Source: an uncultured Bacilli bacterium (GTDB lineage Bacteria > Bacillota_I > Bacilli_A > RF39 > UBA660). Taken from it: a stretch of DNA of 53,134 bases. The notes under the pieces are model-generated. The model worked only from the letters and a program-made list of their open reading frames with translations. It made no database searches and was not told the DNA's origin. The position numbers and the translations under genes are program-made. Position 1 is the stretch's first letter. Each line of letters starts with the position of its first letter. Below are positions 41,104-49,354 of the stretch, piece by piece. The stretch lies in NCBI GenBank assembly GCA_947625505.1, contig CANQON010000011.1, positions 1 to 53,134 on the forward strand. The letters are read 5' to 3'.

Positions 41104-41433
41104 ATGAAAAAGTATTTATATGATTATATTAAGAATATAGATGAGATAATTAATAGTAATAATGTTACACAAGATATTATTGATGAACATTTAATTAAAA
41201 TATCTTTTTTTCAACATGAAAGAATCATTCATCTTTGGGTAACAATAACATATGCGATAATATTCTTTTTAAGTTTAATTTGTTCTACACATTATCTTAT
41301 TTTTAGTTTTGTATCTGTAATATTAGTTTGTTTTTTAATACCATATATTAGACATTATTTTAAATTAGAAAATGGTGTGCAATATCTATATAAACAATAC
41401 GATATGATGAAATTATTAAATAAGAAGGGATAA
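41104..41433 (+). CDS. Small two-helix membrane protein of unknown function
   Basis: Unrecognised 109-residue protein. The N-terminal 45 residues are hydrophilic and helical (YLYDYIKNIDEIINSNNVTQDIIDEHLIK). Two transmembrane helices follow (about 50-70 IHLWVTITYAIIFFLSLICS and 72-92 LIFSFVSVILVCFLIPYI), then a short polar tail. The protein resembles small membrane proteins often found before HD-domain genes in gut Bacillota, but no function is known. ATG 41104 follows AGGTGTTGAT and has a TATAAT about 20 bases upstream. The HD gene begins one base after its stop, so it heads a three-gene operon. Confidence 0.7.
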   Translation: MKKYLYDYIKNIDEIINSNNVTQDIIDEHLIKISFFQHERIIHLWVTITYAIIFFLSLICSTHYLIFSFVSVILVCFLIPYIRHYFKLENGVQYLYKQYDMMKLLNKKG

Positions 41434-41434
41434 T

Positions 41435-42013
41435 ATGCATTGGTTAAATAATTATGAAATTAAAACTAGTTTAAAACAAGTTATACCTAATAAATATTTT
41501 AATGATTGGTATAGTATTGTTAAACCAATTTTATTAAATCATGAGTTTCAAGTAAGAAGATTATTTAAACATCATCATAAAAGTGTATGGGATCATTCTA
41601 TTGAAGTATCTTTTAAAGCTTATTATTATGCTACTAAATTTAATGCTGATCCTAGAATATGTGCAATAGGGGGATTACTACATGATTTTTATCCTTTAGC
41701 GTGGCAATATTCTCAAGAACTATATGACTATGATTGTAATTATTTAAAAAGACTAGATATGAAAGAACCCTTATTTAAAAAACATGGTTTTACCCATGCA
41801 TATGAAGCTTATGAAAACTATTTAAAATATTTTAGTAAATATGAAGATGTTATTATATCGGATGTTATTATTAAGCATATGTTTCCTTTAAATATTAAAT
41901 TACCTAAATATCGTGAAAGTTGGATTGTATCTTGTGTTGATAAAGTAGAATCAACTAAAGATGTTTTTAATATTATGATGCAATTTATTAGTAGTGAAAG
42001 AGGTTATCTATGA
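41435..42013 (+). CDS. HD-domain phosphohydrolase-like protein
   Basis: A 192-residue metal-dependent hydrolase of the HD superfamily. The metal ligands appear as H in SVWDHSIEVSFKAYYYA (about 50-66), the HD pair in GLLHDFYPLAWQ (about 83-94), a His in KKHGFTHAYEAYENY, and the last Asp in WIVSCVDKVESTKDV (about 165-180). This is the standard H...HD...D order. The protein often lies next to CmpB-like membrane proteins in Firmicutes; here the next gene begins in its stop codon (ATGA). The substrate is unknown. ATG 41435 has AGAAGGGATA upstream. Confidence 0.88.
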   Translation: MHWLNNYEIKTSLKQVIPNKYFNDWYSIVKPILLNHEFQVRRLFKHHHKSVWDHSIEVSFKAYYYATKFNADPRICAIGGLLHDFYPLAWQYSQELYDYDCNYLKRLDMKEPLFKKHGFTHAYEAYENYLKYFSKYEDVIISDVIIKHMFPLNIKLPKYRESWIVSCVDKVESTKDVFNIMMQFISSERGYL

Positions 42014-42705
42014 TTATTATAAATTACGCTATATTATTTTTTATATATAGTTTTATAGGATGGGTTGTCGAAGTATTTTATACACGTATAACTACTAAGA
42101 AATGGGTTAATAGAGGTTTTTTAATAGGTCCTATATGTCCTATTTATGGTATAGGATGCCTTTTATTAGTATTCCTATTAGATAGTTATAGAAATGATTA
42201 TTTTGTTTTATTTTTAAGTTCTATCTTTATTTGTTCCTTATTAGAGTATACAACTAGTTTTCTATTAGAAAAAATCTTTAAAGCACGTTGGTGGGATTAT
42301 AGTCATATGAAATATAATATAAATGGTAGAATATGTTTAGAAACGATGTTACCATTTGGATTATTTGGGGCTTTAGTAGCAGGATTAGTAAATCCTTTCT
42401 TTTACAATTTAATATCTAGACTACCTAAATTATTATTAATTATTATTAGTTCTATTTTATTAGTTATTTTATTAGTTGATTTAATAATATCATTCAGTGT
42501 TGTTTCGAAAATTAAAGGAAGTTTAAAATTCTTAGAAGCTGATAATACAGAAGAAATAAAAAAGAAGATTAAGAAGTTTATAACTAATCAATCATTCTTG
42601 CATCGTAGATTTTTTAAAGCTTTTCCAGAGTTATTTTCTAAATTATTACATTTAAATGTTTTTGAAGCATTAAAAGATAATATTAAAAAAAGAAAAGACA
42701 AGTAA
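42010..42705 (+). CDS. CmpB-like putative ABC transporter permease family membrane protein
   Basis: Membrane protein of 231 residues with about five transmembrane helices. The N-terminus YAILFFIYSFIGWVVEVFYT, then RGFLIGPICPIYGIGCLLL, SLLEYTTSFLLEKIFKARWWDYS and NINGRICLETMLPFGLFG (about 95-115) are the conserved blocks of the family annotated as putative ABC transporter permease (CmpB-like). The label is historical: no ATPase partner is linked and transport is unproven. The ATG overlaps the HD gene's TGA by four bases. The C-terminus is a basic cytoplasmic tail. A terminator shared with the convergent lipoprotein gene follows. Confidence 0.85.
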   Translation: MIIINYAILFFIYSFIGWVVEVFYTRITTKKWVNRGFLIGPICPIYGIGCLLLVFLLDSYRNDYFVLFLSSIFICSLLEYTTSFLLEKIFKARWWDYSHMKYNINGRICLETMLPFGLFGALVAGLVNPFFYNLISRLPKLLLIIISSILLVILLVDLIISFSVVSKIKGSLKFLEADNTEEIKKKIKKFITNQSFLHRRFFKAFPELFSKLLHLNVFEALKDNIKKRKDK

Positions 42706-42718
42706 TTGTCTTTTTTTA
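42693..42718. terminator. Terminator between convergent genes
   Basis: AAAAGACAA/TTGTCTTTT stem with loop GTAA, T run on the plus strand and A run giving Ts on the minus strand; it overlaps the end of the CmpB-like gene and touches the convergent gene. Confidence 0.75.
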
Positions 42719-43579
42719 ACTATATAGTTGTCCTTTTAATAATTCCATATTATTACGCATAATCGTAAAATAGTTATTATTTTCTTTACGATCTTCTTCT
42801 GTTAAAGTATATAAGGTATCTAATTCAACAACATTAACTTTATATTTAGTTTGCCAATCTTTAATTCTTTTACTTACTTCTTTACCTTTAGCTACATAAA
42901 TAGTTTTAACAACACCACGACTTACTAAGCTTTCAGCATCATTAATTGTTTTTTGCGTTAGATTTTCATTTTCTTCTAAAGATATAACATTTAAATCATA
43001 TTTCTTTAAGTATAAGAATAAGTCATCACCAACAATTATTGTTTTGTTATTAGCGCGATTTACCATTTCACGATAATCAGCATCTAATTCAATTAATTCA
43101 ATTTTTAAATCTTCATAATTAGTATTAACATCATCTAGAATATAAGCTGTATCAGTATATTCTTTAAATCCTTTTTTAACGTTATTAGCGATCGATAATA
43201 AATTCATAGGATCTAACCATAATTCTTCAATGCCATAAGTATATGTTAAGCTTTCAGTTGCGTTAATTCTTTTTAAGTTTTTATTTTCATTTAACATCTT
43301 ATTCTTATATTCTATTTCATTAGGTTCATTACTATTATAAATAAATAAATTAGTTTTACTATAATCTTTTAATAGTTTATCACTAACGATATAATCTTTA
43401 TCCGTATCATTAGGATAAATACTTGTTACTGTACCATGATTACCATATATACGACTAGTAATATATTCAATAGGATAAGCTGTTGTACGTATTTCAATAT
43501 TTTCCATTGAGTTTTGATTAAAGCATCCACTTGTTAATAAAATTAATAATATAGTTATAAATAATTTAATTTTTTTCAT
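42716..43579 (-). CDS. ZnuA-like lipoprotein lacking the usual metal ligands
   Basis: Periplasmic-binding-protein-like lipoprotein of 287 residues. A signal peptide with lipobox TSGC places the lipidated Cys at residue 19. The A-1 (metal-binding) cluster framework is visible: [61 protein letters not shown], a long linking helix, then [22 protein letters not shown]. In ZnuA-type proteins histidines occur in the first 'DPH' and in 'DPHVWLDP'; here the equivalents are DTDKDYIVS and IEELWLDP, with no His. No permease or ATPase is adjacent. Its start overlaps the end of yidD by 14 bases. It probably binds something other than zinc, or has a structural role. Confidence 0.8.
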   Translation of the reverse strand: MKKIKLFITILLILLTSGCFNQNSMENIEIRTTAYPIEYITSRIYGNHGTVTSIYPNDTDKDYIVSDKLLKDYSKTNLFIYNSNEPNEIEYKNKMLNENKNLKRINATESLTYTYGIEELWLDPMNLLSIANNVKKGFKEYTDTAYILDDVNTNYEDLKIELIELDADYREMVNRANNKTIIVGDDLFLYLKKYDLNVISLEENENLTQKTINDAESLVSRGVVKTIYVAKGKEVSKRIKDWQTKYKVNVVELDTLYTLTEEDRKENNNYFTIMRNNMELLKGQLYS

Positions 43580-43796
43580 TTAAATTCTCCTTTATGACAG
43601 GATCATATCCAAAGGTACCCCATGGATTACACCTTAGTATTCTTTTTATAGCTAAATAAGATCCTTTAATAGAGCCATAGTAATCAATGGCTTCAATAGC
43701 GTAGTTAGAACAAGTAGGATAATGCCTACATGTATCATGCCAAGGACCTGGAATTATTTGATATAATCTAATTAAGCTAATAAGTATGTATTTCAT
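43566..43796 (-). CDS. yidD: Membrane protein insertion efficiency factor YidD
   Basis: A small protein that assists YidC-dependent insertion; its biochemical action is not defined. The 76 residues show the whole conserved core: [30 protein letters not shown], then [20 protein letters not shown] and GTFGYDPV, including the three conserved cysteines. The N-terminal amphipathic helix [11 protein letters not shown] is present. The end of the gene overlaps the start of the ZnuA-like lipoprotein gene by 14 bases, so the two are one minus-strand operon. In other genomes it follows rpmH and rnpA, which are not near here. Confidence 0.95.
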   Translation of the reverse strand: MKYILISLIRLYQIIPGPWHDTCRHYPTCSNYAIEAIDYYGSIKGSYLAIKRILRCNPWGTFGYDPVIKENLNEKN

Positions 43797-43852
43797 AATA
43801 ACACCATATTCATTATACTAAATGTTATGAAAAAAATAAAGTGGAAAGCTAA

Positions 43853-43881
43853 TTGTGTATATTAAACTTGTATGATATAAT
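43853..43881 (+). promoter_or_regulatory. Promoter of rnc
   Basis: TTGTGT (43853-43858), 17-base spacer, perfect TATAAT (43876-43881), about 20 bases before the start codon. Confidence 0.75.
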
Positions 43882-43902
43882 TACTAGTGGAAAGGAGATT
43901 GT

Positions 43903-44574
43903 ATGCAACTATTAGAAAAATTAAATATTCCTTATACTAATGTTAATTTATATGAAGAAGCTTTAACACATACTTCATACGCTAATGAAATGAATACAAC
44001 AAGTTATGAAAGACTTGAATATTTAGGTGATGCTGTTCTAGAACTTATTATGAGTGAATATTTATATAAGACATGTGATGAATCAGAAGGAAAAATGACC
44101 AAATTAAGAAGTAGTTATGTTTGTGAAAATGCTTTATATGAATATTCATGTTTACTAGGTTTAAATGAAGAAGTTAAATTAGGTAAAGGTGAATTAGAGC
44201 GTGATGGCAAACATAATAAAACCATCGTTGCTGATATATTTGAATCATTTATAGGTGCTATATTCTTAGATTGTGGTTTTGATGTTGTTAAGAAATTTAT
44301 TTATGATAATGTCATACCTTTAATTGAGAATAAGACAATTGATTTTATTGAAGATTATAAGTCCGTATTACAAGAATTAGTTCAAACGGATCGTAAAAGT
44401 TTAGATTATGAAGTTATAAATGAGTCAGGGCCTGCTCACGCTAAAACATTTGATATCATTGTTAAAATAGATGATATTGTGTATGGTGAAGGAGTTGCTC
44501 ATAGTAAAAAAGAAGCAGAACAATTAGCAGCTAAATCAGCTTTAAAGAAAGCGCAAAGTGTTGCGAAAGACTAA
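43903..44574 (+). CDS. rnc: Ribonuclease III
   Basis: Double-strand-specific endoribonuclease that processes the rRNA precursor and some mRNAs. The 223 residues comprise the nuclease domain (1-150) with EALTHTSYANE, the signature YERLEYLGDAVLELIMSEYLY (about 39-59) and IVADIFESFIGAIFLDCGF, carrying the acidic metal ligands, and a dsRNA-binding domain (about 155-220), DYKSVLQELVQ, then AHSKKEAEQLAAKSALKKA. It has its own promoter; the start ATG 43903 follows AAAGGAG. Mini-RNase III (mrnC) is also present in the window, as in Bacillus. Confidence 0.97.
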   Translation: MQLLEKLNIPYTNVNLYEEALTHTSYANEMNTTSYERLEYLGDAVLELIMSEYLYKTCDESEGKMTKLRSSYVCENALYEYSCLLGLNEEVKLGKGELERDGKHNKTIVADIFESFIGAIFLDCGFDVVKKFIYDNVIPLIENKTIDFIEDYKSVLQELVQTDRKSLDYEVINESGPAHAKTFDIIVKIDDIVYGEGVAHSKKEAEQLAAKSALKKAQSVAKD

Positions 44575-44610
44575 TTGTTATGTTAGAATAAACATGGAAA
44601 GAGGTGCTTT

Positions 44611-45324
44611 ATGGGAAGATACCCAAATATAGCTGCAAGTAAGCAAAAAAACGGAGCAGCAAAAGGAAAAATATATTCAATGTATGCTAGAGAAATATAT
44701 CAAGCTGCTAAAATGGGAGGAACTAGTACAGATGCTAATGCTTCATTAAAAAGATTAGTAGATAAAGCTAAAAAAGAACAAGTACCTGCTGATATTATTA
44801 AAAGAGCTATTGATAAAGTAAATAGTGGTGCTGATGAATCATATGAAAATACTAAATATGAAGTATTTGGACCTGCAGGTTCTACTTTAATTATTGATTG
44901 TTTAACAGATAATTTAAATCGTACTGTTAGTGATATTAGAGCTGTTGTTAATAAAACACATACAAAGTTAGGTGCTATGAATAGTGTAAGCTATATGTAT
45001 GATAATGTTTGTGTCGTTGGCTTTAAAGGTTTAAATGAAGAAGAAACATTAGAAGCCTTAATTGAGGCTGATGTAGAAGTTGAAGATATTGAAACTGACG
45101 ATGGAATGACTTTAGTATATGGTTCACCTACAAATTTATATGATATTAAAAAAGCTATTGAAGCTAAATTACCTAATGTTGATTTTGATGTTGATGAAAT
45201 TACATGGATTGCTAAAGATAAAATTGATTTAACAGGTGAAGATTTAGAAACCTTTAATCGTTTACTAAGTCTATTAGATACAGTTGAAGATGTTCAACAA
45301 GTATATCATAATGTTAATTTATAA
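44611..45324 (+). CDS. yebC: YebC/PmpR-family protein
   Basis: A three-domain protein of 237 residues. YebC-type proteins are described as DNA-binding regulators and, more recently, as translation factors that relieve polyproline stalling. The Bacillota-type N-terminus is MGRYPNIAASKQKNGAAKGKIYSMYAREIYQAAK (a K-rich first helix pair), followed by NASLKRLVDKAKKEQVPADIIKRAIDK (about 45-70), EVFGPAGSTLIIDCLTDNLNRTVSDIRAVVNK, and the C-terminal VDVDEITWIAKDKIDL, LDTVEDVQQVYHNVN. ATG 44611 follows GAGGTGC. It is close behind rnc (36 bases) and may be read through from it. Confidence 0.95.
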   Translation: MGRYPNIAASKQKNGAAKGKIYSMYAREIYQAAKMGGTSTDANASLKRLVDKAKKEQVPADIIKRAIDKVNSGADESYENTKYEVFGPAGSTLIIDCLTDNLNRTVSDIRAVVNKTHTKLGAMNSVSYMYDNVCVVGFKGLNEEETLEALIEADVEVEDIETDDGMTLVYGSPTNLYDIKKAIEAKLPNVDFDVDEITWIAKDKIDLTGEDLETFNRLLSLLDTVEDVQQVYHNVNL

Positions 45325-45346
45325 GAACTATTAAGTTCTTTTTCTT
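45322..45346 (+). terminator. Terminator after yebC
   Basis: AAGAACT (45323-45329) pairs with AGTTCTT (45334-45340) around ATTA and a T-rich tail follows. Confidence 0.7.
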
Positions 45347-45389
45347 TTTATAAAAAATGTGATATACTTATAATGAAAATAGGTGAGAT

Positions 45390-45869
45390 ATGAATAAAGA
45401 GTCAACAATATGGTTAGATTTTATAAACTTTATTGTGATACCATTTTATGCTATTGCTAGTATGATAAAGCCTTTCCATATTTTTAATATAACTATTGTT
45501 AATATAATTCTTGATATTATGATATTTATATATAGTGTTATTACTTTTTATTATGGCCTAAAAAGAAGAAAAATAGCTTACTATTTATTTCTTATTTATT
45601 TATTTATTATTTGGATAATAGTTATAGGTAGTACATATCATTTAATTAATAATCTATTATATTTTATCATTTTTGTTTTATTTAGTGGAATGATATGGCT
45701 TATTCCTAATTATATTTATATGCGTAATAGAAAAGCACTTTTTTATGAACATAATGTAACGCACATTAAAAAATGTCCTGGATGTAATAGAATCATACCT
45801 GTTACAATGGTTAGTTGTGGTAAGTGTAATTATAAGGAGGGGAAACATGGCAACAGTTCAAAACATTGA
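45390..45869 (+). CDS. Membrane protein with C-terminal zinc ribbon
   Basis: Unrecognised 159-residue protein. Four hydrophobic helices are visible (about 8-24, 31-52, 63-83, 88-108), the cytoplasmic loops are short and basic, and the C-terminal 30 residues read KKCPGCNRIIPVTMVSCGKCNY, a four-Cys zinc ribbon (C-x2-C...C-x2-C). Such ribbons after membrane helices often serve as protein-interaction modules. ATG 45390 follows TAGGTGAGAT. The gene end overlaps the start of the next gene by 23 bases, and that gene's ribosome-binding site lies in it. The role is unknown. Confidence 0.68.
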   Translation: MNKESTIWLDFINFIVIPFYAIASMIKPFHIFNITIVNIILDIMIFIYSVITFYYGLKRRKIAYYLFLIYLFIIWIIVIGSTYHLINNLLYFIIFVLFSGMIWLIPNYIYMRNRKALFYEHNVTHIKKCPGCNRIIPVTMVSCGKCNYKEGKHGNSSKH

Positions 45870-46353
45870 ATTAATAGATGATGTTAGAAAAGATGCTCTA
45901 ATATTGATGAAATCACGACCTAATATTAGTTATTTAGAAGCTTATGCTTTAGCTCGTGAAAACTTAATAGGTGAGAAAAAAATCACGGAATTTAATTTTA
46001 AACCTTTTACTGTATCTGTTGAATTAGATGGCAAAGTAAGTGAAAATACTGTTACTAATGAAGAAATAGTTGAAGATAGTAGCGCTACTTATTATCATGA
46101 ATATGCTAAAAAAGAATTTGGTAATATTTTAAAAATATCTGATTATACTACTGATCAATTAAAGGCTTATGTTATTGCTCATAAAATGGGTGTCGATATA
46201 TCTAAGTTTGCTAGTGAATTATATAATCCTGATCAAATTAATTTCTTAGCTGTGATGTTAGCTAGTGGTAAAAATATTGATAAGTATTTAAATGATTATA
46301 ATTTTGTTCCTAAAGATGAGTTTTTAAAGATTGATGAATTAAGAGAAAGTTAA
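45847..46353 (+). CDS. Hypothetical soluble protein (168 aa)
   Basis: Not recognised. The start ATG 45847 follows AAGGAGGGG, which lies inside the preceding gene; a longer reading from 45817 starts upstream of that site. It has an N-terminal helical region (IDDVRKDALILMKSRPNISYLEAYALARENLIG), an acidic middle (ELDGKVSENTVTNEEIVEDSS), and a C-terminal segment YAKKEFGNILKISDYTTDQLKAYVIAHKMGVDISKFASEL with helical repeats. No membrane segment, cysteine cluster or catalytic motif is seen. It is coupled to the zinc-ribbon membrane protein upstream and closed by a terminator. Confidence 0.65.
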   Translation: MATVQNIELIDDVRKDALILMKSRPNISYLEAYALARENLIGEKKITEFNFKPFTVSVELDGKVSENTVTNEEIVEDSSATYYHEYAKKEFGNILKISDYTTDQLKAYVIAHKMGVDISKFASELYNPDQINFLAVMLASGKNIDKYLNDYNFVPKDEFLKIDELRES

Positions 46354-46370
46354 CTTTCTTTTTTTTCATA
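46344..46370 (+). terminator. Terminator after the 45.8-kb pair
   Basis: GAAAG/CTTTC stem around TTAA extended by A/T pairs, with a run of eight Ts; it overlaps the stop codon. Confidence 0.75.
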
Positions 46371-46404
46371 ACTTTAAGTTATAAATATCATATCTAATAA
46401 GTAT

Positions 46405-46433
46405 TTTACTATTAAAATTAATCATCCTATAAT
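46405..46433 (+). promoter_or_regulatory. Promoter of the PHP gene
   Basis: TTTACT (46405-46410), 17-base spacer and perfect TATAAT (46428-46433), about 18 bases before the start codon. Confidence 0.7.
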
Positions 46434-46451
46434 TTATTTAGAGGTGATAAT

Positions 46452-47327
46452 ATGGCAAGTATTGATTTACATATTCATTCTATTTATTCGGATGGAGATA
46501 CAAGTATTTTAGATTTATATCATTTAATTAAAGATAAGAAAATAAAAACTTTTTCAATAACTGATCATGATGAAATAGAGGGAACAAAAGAAATGTTAGA
46601 ATTAGTAAGACAAGATAATGATCCTAATATAACATTTATTCCAGGTGTAGAATTAACAGCTAAAGTTAGTCATGGTAGAATGCATTTACTAGGTTATGAT
46701 TTTAATCCTGAAGATAAAGATTTAAATAGTGTTTTAAAAGAGAAAAAAGAAAGTGATCGATATAATTTCTTATTACAAATAGATTATTTAAAAAAAGATT
46801 ACGCTATTGTTTTTCCTAAGATAGATATTGATAATATCTTAAAAAGAGTAGGTAATATTGGTAGAGTAGATATTGCTAAACTATTAATTAAATATGGATA
46901 TGTATCTAACGTTCAAATGGCTTTTGACTTATATTTAAATCCTATTATGGAAAAAGTAAGAACTAAGAAAAAGGGCTTATCAATGGAAGAATGTGTTGAA
47001 TTAATACTAAATGCTAAAGGATATGTATCATGGGCCCATTGGAATAGTTATGCTACTAACTATCAAGAATTATATGATACGACTAAATACTTAGTTAGTT
47101 TAGGCATGCAATGTATAGAAAAAGATCATATTAATTTAAATCTTGAAGAAAGACTTTTAGCGCAAGAAATGATTAATAAATTTAATTTATATGCATCAGG
47201 AGGTACTGATTATCATGGACTAACTATTAAGCCTAATGTTATGATTGGTACAGGTATTAATAATAATATTAATATTGATGAGTTATCACTTGTCGATGCT
47301 ATTAAAATAAAAAAATTAAAGAAATGA
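46452..47327 (+). CDS. PHP-domain phosphoesterase
   Basis: Metal-dependent phosphoesterase of 291 residues, of the TrpH/YciV type; relatives degrade short RNA or 3',5'-bisphosphonucleotides. Motif I DLHIHSIYSDGD (about 4-15), motif II SITDHDEIEG (about 34-43), a His in GVELTAKVSHGRMHLLGYDF, WAHW (motif III region, about 195), and motif IV SGGTDYHG (about 254-261) supply the metal ligands. The helical insert KVRTKKKGLSMEECVELILNAKGYVSWAHW is typical of this group. ATG 46452 follows GAGGTGATAA. It stands alone with its own promoter and a terminator hairpin. Confidence 0.92.
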   Translation: MASIDLHIHSIYSDGDTSILDLYHLIKDKKIKTFSITDHDEIEGTKEMLELVRQDNDPNITFIPGVELTAKVSHGRMHLLGYDFNPEDKDLNSVLKEKKESDRYNFLLQIDYLKKDYAIVFPKIDIDNILKRVGNIGRVDIAKLLIKYGYVSNVQMAFDLYLNPIMEKVRTKKKGLSMEECVELILNAKGYVSWAHWNSYATNYQELYDTTKYLVSLGMQCIEKDHINLNLEERLLAQEMINKFNLYASGGTDYHGLTIKPNVMIGTGINNNINIDELSLVDAIKIKKLKK

Positions 47328-47347
47328 TTGACTTTAATCATTTCTTT
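47318..47347 (+). terminator. Hairpin terminator after the PHP gene
   Basis: Perfect 12-bp stem (47318-47329, 47336-47347) with a six-base loop, beginning in the last codons. The T run is short, so termination may be partial. Confidence 0.65.
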
Positions 47348-47374
47348 AACTAACATATTAATAAAGGAAGTGAT

Positions 47375-48262
47375 ATGATGATTGATTTAGAATTATATCG
47401 TATATTTATGGAAGTAGCGAAAACAGGTAATATTACACAAGCTTCTAATAATTTAAATATATCACAACCTGCTGTAACTAAACATATTAAAAACTTAGAA
47501 TATCAATTAGGAGCATCTTTATTTATACGTACAAGAAAAGGTGTAACCTTAAATGAAAATGGTAAAAAACTATTTTTATATATTAAACAAGCTTTAGACT
47601 TAATTAATAAAGGAGAACAAGAAGTACGTAACTTACAAAAACTAAACTATGGAACTCTTAAAATAGGTGTTAGTACGACATTAACTAAAAAATATTTATT
47701 GAAATATATAAAAAAATATCATGAACTTTATCCTAATATTATTATTGAAATTAGTACCGATCCTACTAATCAATTAAAGGAATCTTTAAGAGAAGGTAAA
47801 CTAGACTTTATTATTGCTAAAATGCCTGATTATCAAGATAACGATTTAGATTATATTGAATTAGGAGAGTTAGAAGATGCCTTTATTGTTAATAAAGATT
47901 ATATAGAATTAACAAAAGGGGAAATTAGTTTAAATAAATTACTAGAATATCCTATTTTATTACAAAAACAACCTTCTAGTTCACGTGAATTTATTGAACA
48001 ATATTTCCATGAAAATAATGCTGAAGTTAAAAGTATTATGAATATTGCCAGTTCCAATCTTTTAATCGAATTTGTTAAAATAGGCTATGGTGTAGGAGTA
48101 ATTACTAAACAATATGTTTTAGATGAACTAAAAAATAAAGAATTATTTGTAGTGAATGTGAATCCTAAATTAAAGGTAAGACACTTTGGAATAATTAAAT
48201 TAAAAGATAACGTTTTATCTTTCAGTGCTGAAGAGATGATAAAGTTAATTCAAACCAATTAA
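47375..48262 (+). CDS. LysR-family transcriptional regulator
   Basis: A 295-residue regulator. The N-terminal winged helix-turn-helix (about 1-62) is clear: LELYRIFMEVAKTGNITQASNNLNISQPAVTKHIKNLEYQLGASLFIRTRKGVTLNENGKKL gives the LysR recognition helix 'SQPAVTKHI'. The linker helix and the effector domain follow (about 90-290), with KIGVSTTLTKKYLLKYI and two substrate-binding-protein-like subdomains. CynR/CysB-type LysR proteins usually control a divergent gene; the PHP gene upstream is co-directional, so the target is not obvious. ATG 47375 or 47378 follows AAGGAAGTG. A terminator hairpin includes its stop. Confidence 0.93.
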   Translation: MMIDLELYRIFMEVAKTGNITQASNNLNISQPAVTKHIKNLEYQLGASLFIRTRKGVTLNENGKKLFLYIKQALDLINKGEQEVRNLQKLNYGTLKIGVSTTLTKKYLLKYIKKYHELYPNIIIEISTDPTNQLKESLREGKLDFIIAKMPDYQDNDLDYIELGELEDAFIVNKDYIELTKGEISLNKLLEYPILLQKQPSSSREFIEQYFHENNAEVKSIMNIASSNLLIEFVKIGYGVGVITKQYVLDELKNKELFVVNVNPKLKVRHFGIIKLKDNVLSFSAEEMIKLIQTN

Positions 48263-48276
48263 TCATCTTTTTTTTT
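48236..48276 (+). terminator. Terminator after the LysR gene
   Basis: GATGA...TCATC with an inner TTAATT/AATTAA stem and loop CAAACC, then nine Ts. It overlaps the stop codon. Confidence 0.7.
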
Positions 48277-48322
48277 ATCAAATAGTATGATATACTTATA
48301 TCGTAAACATAGGGGTGAAGCT

Positions 48323-49003
48323 ATGAAATATAATGATACACATAGTAAAGAAAATAAAAATATTAGCTCAAGTATTGTAAGTAATTTAATTAATGATACC
48401 AATGTAGGTGCTAAAGTAACAACAGGTATTACTAATAAATATTCCAAAAAAATAGGTACAACTAAAGATAATCGTAAAGTAATTATCTGTGCTTCAGTAG
48501 CTATTCTGCTTGTTATTATTATTTTAGTTGTTGTGCTATTATTAGGTAGAAAAGGACCTAAAAGTAAAGATAAAGAATCTACATCTATATTTGATATTGC
48601 TTATGATACTATGGGATTTAAAGAAGATAAAAGTTTAAAGAAACTATATTGTTCTAAAGAAGTATCATCAGAAGATAATAAAGAGGTTATTGATAATGAT
48701 ATACAAATTTATTATTTTAAAGGCGATGATATTCAAACAGTTATCTATCATAATGATATTAGCTTAACTGATAATTATATGGATTATTATGATACGATGT
48801 ATAAAGAATATGATAAATCCTTAGAACAAAACTATAATTATGATAATGTTGATACGAATTTAACTAAAGGAACTAATCGTATGCTTGTAACGATTATTAT
48901 TTATGGAGATCGTACAGGTGATAATATCTTAGGATTACCTAACTTTGTTAATTATGACGATGCTAAAAAGGCTTCTATTGATGATGGATATACTTGTAGT
49001 TAA
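48323..49003 (+). CDS. Single-pass membrane protein of unknown function
   Basis: A 226-residue protein with one transmembrane helix (about 53-78, VIICASVAILLVIIILVVVLLL) after a Ser/Asn/Lys-rich cytoplasmic N-terminus, and a C-terminal extracellular domain of about 145 residues. The latter starts with a Lys/Ser linker, has an acidic first half (SSEDNKEVIDNDIQIYYFKGDD) and ends in a Cys (YTCS) that may pair with the Cys in KKLYCSKE. The fold looks mixed alpha-beta; no family is recognised. The start ATG 48323 has AGGGGTGAAG; a longer reading from 48287 is in the promoter region (TATACT nearby). It precedes the tRNA cluster. Confidence 0.7.
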   Translation: MKYNDTHSKENKNISSSIVSNLINDTNVGAKVTTGITNKYSKKIGTTKDNRKVIICASVAILLVIIILVVVLLLGRKGPKSKDKESTSIFDIAYDTMGFKEDKSLKKLYCSKEVSSEDNKEVIDNDIQIYYFKGDDIQTVIYHNDISLTDNYMDYYDTMYKEYDKSLEQNYNYDNVDTNLTKGTNRMLVTIIIYGDRTGDNILGLPNFVNYDDAKKASIDDGYTCS

Positions 49004-49034
49004 TTAAAAAGATATAAAAAATAACAAAAAAGTA

Positions 49035-49063
49035 TTGCTAAAAAGGAAAAAATAAGGTATACT
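49035..49063 (+). promoter_or_regulatory. Promoter of the tRNA-Ile/tRNA-Glu operon
   Basis: TTGCTA (49035-49040), 17-base spacer, TATACT (49058-49063); transcription would begin about 30 bases before tRNA-Ile. Confidence 0.75.
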
Positions 49064-49071
49064 TGAATAGT

Positions 49072-49098
49072 CATTGAAAAAAAAGCAATACTTTCAAT

Positions 49099-49099
<1 letters not shown>
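49072..49099 (+). repeat. Hairpin abutting the 5' end of tRNA-Ile
   Basis: CATTGAAA (49072-49079) pairs with TTTCAATG (49092-49099) around a 12-base loop. Its last base is the first base of tRNA-Ile, so it could present or block the RNase P site. A second possible pairing, AGTATTGCT (49031-49039) with AGCAATACT (49084-49092), overlaps it. Confidence 0.6.
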
Positions 49100-49175
<76 letters not shown>

Positions 49176-49181
49176 TTTATT

Positions 49182-49258
49182 GGCCTGTTGGTGAAGTGGT
49201 TAAACACACATGCCTTTCACGCATGCATACATGGGTTCAAATCCCGTACAGGTCACCA
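49182..49258 (+). tRNA. tRNA-Glu(UUC)
   Basis: 77 bases, six bases after tRNA-Ile. Acceptor GGCCTGT pairs with ACAGGTC (one G-U pair); anticodon loop CTTTCAC gives TTC; T-arm GGGTTCAAATCCC; discriminator A and CCA encoded. The cognate synthetase gene gltX is at 38.2 kb. Confidence 0.96.
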
Positions 49259-49268
49259 GTTTGTAATT

Positions 49269-49297
49269 AACATCTAATTATTTAGATGTTTTTTTGT
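49269..49297 (+). terminator. Terminator of the tRNA operon
   Basis: AACATCTAA pairs with TTAGATGTT around TTAT, followed by seven Ts. Confidence 0.85.
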
Positions 49298-49354
49298 GTC
49301 TTCCAACTTTACAGACTATTATTTAATGAATAAGATGTTATGAAAGGAGGAAAT

